Below are positions 7,874 through 10,824 of a stretch of DNA of 10,824 bases, piece by piece. The stretch's first letter is position 1; each line of letters begins with the position of its first letter. Under the pieces are notes generated by a model that was given only the letters and a program-made list of their open reading frames with translations, had not been told where the DNA came from and did no database searches. The stretch covers positions 1-10,824 of the forward strand of contig JBEICN010000035.1 in NCBI GenBank assembly GCA_040383945.1, in the 5' to 3' direction. The stretch comes from CAIVSN01 sp040383945. GTDB taxonomy: Bacteria > Patescibacteriota > Gracilibacteria > BD1-5 > UBA2023. The position numbers and the translations under genes are program-made.

Positions 7874-8761
7874 TTACTTAAGGATATGGGCCAAGAAGCC
7901 ACTTATGAAGCCCATTTGAGCTTCGAGTTCCGCATCCGTTAGAGTGCTCTCATCCACGCCATTTTCGCGGAGAAACTCGCGCGTCTTTTCCATGTTGGGC
8001 TTTTCGGGATTTAACGAAGTCGAGGCGAAATACTCAAAAATCTCTCCGGTTTTAAGGGAAAGCTCCGTTTTTCCATCTTCCGGCAAGACGTAATCGTTAT
8101 TGAGAGCCTTTCATAAAAGTTTCTTTTTTATGCGCTCAATCGCCCCATCGTCATTTTCATAAAATACTATGGGCTCAATGGTTGCGGTTGCTTCTCAAAT
8201 CGAAAACCTCTCTCATTTTACCGCCTTCCACCTACGAAGGAACCTACCAGCATTGAGATAGCCAACGCCGACAGACATTCCGAATTGGTCTGATTTTTTA
8301 ATTCCAATCGCATCGGCTATGCTTTCGGATACGGAATACTCACATACGAAATCTTTCTCATGTTGTTTCTTAAAATCCTGATAAGAAAAATCGTTCATCA
8401 AATATGCGGCTTTCTTTCCATCATGCTCTTCGACGCGGATATATGTCTTGGTATCGAAAACGAAATGATAAAAGCAATAGAGTGAAACCCAGAACTTTTC
8501 CAACTTTCCCATCCTTTCGAAAATACCAGCAAATCCAAAAGCGGACATTTCCATCGTTATCGCGTCGCTTTTCACCGTGAGGCTCGGAAAACCAACATGA
8601 CCCCATCCGAGAAATCCACCATTTCCATCTATGTTTTTCAACCTATCGGAAAGCAAAGGCTTCATCTTTCAAACGAAGTCGTCGAATGGTTGTAGTCATT
8701 TCGCATCAACCTGAAAACCACTCATCAGAGTAGTGTTTTGAATGTGGTTTTCTTGTTTCAT
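7874..8761 (-). CDS. Unrecognised 295-aa protein, first gene of the recombinase operon
   Basis: Not recognised. One frame from ATG 8761 to TAA 7874 contains five UGA codons read as Gly (residues 22, 31, 183, 189 and 217). Under the standard code it splits into two unrelated-looking pieces. It has no signal peptide and no clear membrane helix. The N-terminal half has aromatic, glycine-rich stretches (NGGFLGWGHVGFPSLTV; KFWVSLYCFYHFVF). The C-terminal quarter is acidic and helical (EKTREFLRENGVDESTLTDA). It is the promoter-proximal gene, and the 8-base gap to recombinase 2 means they are co-expressed. A role as accessory or directionality factor for the recombinases is a guess from position only; a resident gene of other function is equally possible. 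The start is chosen because the first in-frame ATG lies 30 bases downstream of a good -10. Confidence 0.8.
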
Positions 8762-8790
8762 ACGAACTTTGTGAAAAAGCAATTTTGTTT

Positions 8791-8818
8791 AGTATATGAA
8801 AATCAATCAAAATCTCAA
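8791..8818 (-). promoter_or_regulatory. Promoter of the recombinase operon
   Basis: On the minus strand, TTGAGA (8813-8818) and TATACT (8791-8796) are separated by 16 bases, about 30 bases upstream of the ATG at 8761. It would drive the 295-aa gene and both recombinases as one transcript. Inverted repeats immediately upstream (8870-8941) are candidate operator or recombination sites. Confidence 0.65.
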
Positions 8819-8869
8819 GTTTTCATCTATCCATAGAGAAAATCGACTGTCAGAAATACTGATTGAAAT

Positions 8870-8941
8870 TGCGTTTCTCTATAAAAAAGAATGTTTTGAA
8901 ATACCTGCTTTATGATATGTGGTATTTCTATGAGAAACACA
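8870..8941. repeat. Nested inverted repeats upstream of the recombinase promoter
   Basis: The inner arms GAAATACC (8898-8905) and GGTATTTC (8921-8928) are perfect. The outer arms TGCGTTTCTC (8870-8879) and GAGAAACACA (8932-8941) have one mismatch. A further copy, AGAAATAC (8852-8859), repeats the inner arm just outside. The layout of repeated half-sites around a recombinase promoter suits a protein-binding site, a regulatory operator or part of an attachment site. The stem is not followed by a T-run, so it is not an obvious terminator. Confidence 0.55.
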
Positions 8942-9047
8942 TAAGAACCGAAACATATTTTCAATGAGTTCTTATTGTTTCGATTAGGAATTGACTGGGT
9001 GGCATACCCGTTCTTCAAAAACCCCCTACCCAAAAAGAAGAACCGAT

Positions 9048-9278
9048 ATGCTTGTCGTTAGCCACTACCACTCAACCCCAAGGGTCTATCGTCCGTTTGA
9101 CCCTAAAAGCCAAAACATCGATTTTTCAGTCTTTTCCTATGCTGGAATTGCCTGTTCCAAGAAATACCTCGCATTAAAGGCGTATTGCGACCCGTTTGTG
9201 TGGTTTTGTGTTCTTGGTAATGAGCCCACCACTCCGGGACGGTCGTTTATACTCGACCAACCTATGATGACCCAATAA
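9048..9278 (+). CDS. Doubtful small ORF (76 aa)
   Basis: ATG 9048 to TAA 9276-9278, open from 8988. The translation (MLVVSHYHSTPRVYRPFDP... to QPMMTQ) contains no UGA and shows no known motif. With only two stop codons an open frame of this length is not rare. There is no evident ribosome binding site or promoter, and a 100-codon open frame on the minus strand covers part of the same DNA. It is recorded because the 8762-9479 spacer is otherwise gene-free. It may be non-coding. Confidence 0.25.
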   Translation: MLVVSHYHSTPRVYRPFDPKSQNIDFSVFSYAGIACSKKYLALKAYCDPFVWFCVLGNEPTTPGRSFILDQPMMTQ

Positions 9279-9295
9279 GAAGTTCGGTGAAAAAA

Positions 9296-9427
9296 CTCAA
9301 GCGATTTTTTCAAAAAGTCGGTTTTTTTGTATTTTCGTTTTTCCCAACCACTCGTTTTTCGCTTTGGCGTGCCGTTCCGTGTCGAAACGCGAAAAACGCT
9401 TGGGACTTTTTTCAAAAATCGCTTGAG
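9296..9427. repeat. 132-base foldback (large imperfect inverted repeat)
   Basis: The outer 24-base arms 9296-9319 and 9404-9427 pair at 22 of 24 positions. Inside them CCAA (9344-9347) pairs with TTGG (9400-9403), and CGTTTTTCGC (9353-9362) pairs perfectly with GCGAAAAACG (9389-9398), leaving a 26-base apical loop. The structure lies between the divergent halves of the element, close to the recombinase operon. It could be a structured RNA, a cruciform recombination or transfer site, a replication origin, or the relic of an inverted-repeat miniature element. The sequence does not distinguish these. Confidence 0.7.
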
Positions 9428-9479
9428 AAAACGCAAGATATTTTGAATTAAGGCTTATTACTTCTTAACCCATAAAATT

Positions 9480-9953
9480 ATGGAAACCCCAAAAACCCAG
9501 TTGCGAACCGAAACTTTGGTTCCAAAAGACGATTGAAATATCAAGAAAAAAGACGACCTGACTGACAATGGTTCGTTCTTCGTGTTTCTATTCATTTGAA
9601 TAGCTATGTTCCTTTTCTTCCAATCCCCATCGAGGAACGCCGAAAAAAGGAACCACACCCAATCCAACCGTTATCCAGCCAATTCCGAGGAAAAGAAACT
9701 CCAGGACAAGGTGAAAACCTTGGAGTATTCCATCAGGACTATTTCGCTCAAAAAAAGAGAGCTGGAGAACGAAATACGAAAAATCGAGATGGAAAGCCTT
9801 ATTGACGACAAATCCAATCCATATGATACCGAACTCAAACTCGACAAGCTCAAAATGAGGCTCGAAGAACTTTCTATGAACGAAGAAAGGAAACTCGACG
9901 AACTCGAAGAAGCGAACCGTTCCTTGAACGACTACTTATCACCTAACCAATAA
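9480..9953 (+). CDS. Single-helix membrane protein with a coiled coil
   Basis: 157 aa, not assigned to a family. Residues 1-30 are polar. Residues 31-47 (GSFFVFLFIGIAMFLFF) form one membrane helix. Residues 48-69 are a polar linker, and about 70-153 form a highly charged heptad-like coiled coil (KKLQDKVKTLEYSI..., LKLDKLKMRLEELSM...). Two UGA codons are read as Gly (19, and 40 inside the helix). Under the standard code the protein would appear to begin at the internal Met43 and the helix would be lost. The ATG at 9480 is the first in frame after the foldback region. The next gene follows after 5 bases, so the two form an operon. The architecture resembles small assembly or tethering proteins, but no function can be named. 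Confidence 0.82.
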
Positions 9954-9958
9954 ATCTT

Positions 9959-10675
9959 ATGACAACTATTAAAGACCCTTTTTACCACGACGAAATTACC
10001 TGTGAAGACCTCGTGGAAGCCTCAAAGATACCCTTGTTTTTGGACTTCCAACAAGACGAAAAAAGATGAAGCCTCATCAAGTGAATGCTCGCGCATCCCC
10101 AACTTATGGCTATTGCTCTTGATTTGAGGTTGCCGGAGCTCGAACTCATTTACAAAGAAGAACTCTGACTTTGGAAAGTCGTGCTCGAAAAACTGCTTTT
10201 CATCCACAACCACAAGTCCAACTACCAATTCAACAACATAACCCTGACGACGCTTTTAGTGAATGGCAGCAAGAGGATTGGGAATTGTATCGTCCTTTTC
10301 AATGCCAGGCCCAAAAGGGACGGAACGAACCCGCCTGGGTATCGCAAGGTCAAAAACCTCTGATACGTCGTTCCTACAAAAACCCTGGAACCGAACTTGA
10401 ACGATGGTATCGTTCCCGATATATCCAACATCGAAGAAAGGATATTCAAATGAATAACCAACCTGCTGAACGAAAAGAACTTCTCGGTTCGCAGGGTGAA
10501 TGCGTTATGAACGAAACAATGGCAGGCCCGTATCATCTATTCCAAAGCATCCGAACTCTGACTGTTCGAGATACATCCCAAGAACCAAAACGAGAAAATC
10601 TATCACGAAGAAAAGTTCGAACTTCTCACCAAAGATATGGTGCTCGATATCCTGGCGATGGATAATCCGACCTAA
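9959..10675 (+). CDS. Unrecognised 238-aa protein with seven UGA-Gly codons
   Basis: Not recognised. The ATG at 9959 lies 5 bases after the stop of the membrane protein gene, and TAA ends it at 10673-10675. Seven TGA codons (the first at residue 37) are read as Gly. Under the standard code no frame longer than about 60 residues survives, so the gene would be invisible. It is a soluble, mixed alpha/beta-looking protein with no signal peptide or membrane helix. Segments include FYHDEITCEDLVEASKIPLF, a hydrophobic LLFIHNH region, ITLTTLLVNGSKRIGNCIVL, and a C-terminal half rich in charged residues. The uninterrupted frame, the tight operon spacing and the terminator immediately after it support it as a real gene. 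Confidence 0.82.
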
Positions 10676-10693
10676 AATGTGAAAAATTGGCAG

Positions 10694-10730
10694 AAAATCA
10701 CTGGGCGTGTCCCGGTGGTTTTTGCGTTTT
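10694..10730 (+). terminator. Rho-independent terminator of the two-gene operon
   Basis: A 12-bp stem, AAAATCACTGGG (10694-10705) and CCCGGTGGTTTT (10711-10722), with two G-U pairs and a 5-base loop. It is followed by T-rich sequence to 10730. It begins 18 bases after the stop of the 238-aa gene. Confidence 0.85.
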
Positions 10731-10748
10731 GTTATGTGTCGAAACGCA
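10723..10748. repeat. Small hairpin carrying a motif shared with the 9296-9427 foldback
   Basis: The arms TGCGTTT (10723-10729) and AAACGCA (10742-10748) are perfect. The 3' part, GTGTCGAAACGC (10736-10747), is identical to 9379-9390, which lies in the apical part of the large foldback. The shared 12-mer on the same strand about 1.36 kb apart flanks the two-gene operon. Confidence 0.5.
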
Positions 10749-10763
10749 GAACAGAAAATATGA

Positions 10764-10824
10764 CTTTCCGCTTGAAATAGCGGAAAGGAGCAGACAAAAA
10801 AAGAAAAATACATATAATGCGTAT
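10764..10824. other. Hairpin and TATAAT at the right edge
   Basis: A perfect 8-bp stem, CTTTCCGC (10764-10771) and GCGGAAAG (10780-10787), is followed by an A-rich stretch and TATAAT (10813-10818). TATAAT could be the -10 of a rightward promoter for a gene beyond the window, but no good -35 is present at the right distance. Nothing else is visible before the edge. Confidence 0.35.

Larger units (their letters stand above)
4907..10824. mobile_element. Putative integrative element next to tRNA-Asn (right end outside the window)
   Basis: Everything right of the tRNA lacks housekeeping genes. It carries two large serine recombinase genes, unrecognised proteins, strong inverted repeats and a much higher density of UGA-Gly codons than the genes to the left (35 in about 1,734 codons versus 4 in about 1,291). 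The recombinase operon reads toward the tRNA, a common layout at one end of integrated elements. No repeat of the tRNA 3' end was found elsewhere in the window, so the second attachment site must lie beyond 10824 or the boundary is of another kind. The left boundary at about 4907 is inferred from the tRNA end. Confidence 0.6.

Noticed and set aside
8827..9057. Minus-strand AT-rich open frame of about 76 codons
   Set aside because: No ATG start, hydrophobic AT-driven composition, and it crosses the nested inverted repeats at 8870-8941.
9137..9436. A 100-codon minus-strand open frame
   Set aside because: It starts at TTG and reads through the arms of the 9296-9427 inverted repeat, with low-complexity lysine and phenylalanine runs; with only two stop codons such frames arise easily.

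Overview
The window reads correctly only with UGA translated as glycine (NCBI genetic code 25). That places it in the Patescibacteria/CPR, in Gracilibacteria (BD1-5) or Absconditabacteria (SR1). The strongest evidence is that in-frame TGA codons fall on glycines that are conserved in their families: the N-terminal glycine loop of Obg (residue 32), the second glycine of the DTGRG ATP box in an RsbW-like ATPase (residue 112), and the PFGY motif of a serine recombinase (residue 179). With only TAA and TAG as stops, about eight apparent gene fragments join into intact genes. All coordinates below use that code. The sequence alone does not decide between the two phyla.

Left part (1-4906), chromosomal core: the tail of an unrecognised gene, ending at a bidirectional terminator; rpmG (ribosomal protein bL33, minus); obg/cgtA (GTPase, plus); an RsbW/SpoIIAB-like histidine-kinase-type ATPase (minus); hup (HU nucleoid protein, minus); metG (methionyl-tRNA synthetase, minus); and tRNA-Asn(GUU) with an encoded CCA (plus). 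Most genes are single transcription units with recognisable sigma70-type promoters and hairpin terminators. Clear Shine-Dalgarno sites are rare.

Right part (4907-10824), a putative integrative element lying directly against the 3' end of tRNA-Asn and running off the right edge. A leftward operon (8761 to about 4750) encodes an unrecognised 295-aa protein and then two large serine recombinases whose genes overlap by 22 bases. This is reminiscent of the paired recombinases of SCC-type cassettes. The last recombinase has no TAA or TAG stop before the tRNA, so its frame runs on through the antisense strand of tRNA-Asn. A roughly 700-base spacer (8762-9479) carries the operon promoter and two striking inverted-repeat structures. 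A rightward two-gene operon (9480-10675) encodes a one-helix membrane protein with a coiled coil and an unrecognised 238-aa protein broken by seven UGA codons, and it ends in a good terminator.

UGA-Gly use differs sharply between the two halves: 4 UGA in about 1,291 core codons, against 35 in about 1,734 element codons. The element therefore looks long adapted to code-25 hosts and unreadable in standard-code hosts. The recombinase pair, its unknown partner, the foldback DNA next to it and the tRNA junction together are the best candidate for an undescribed system here. No cargo of known function is visible.
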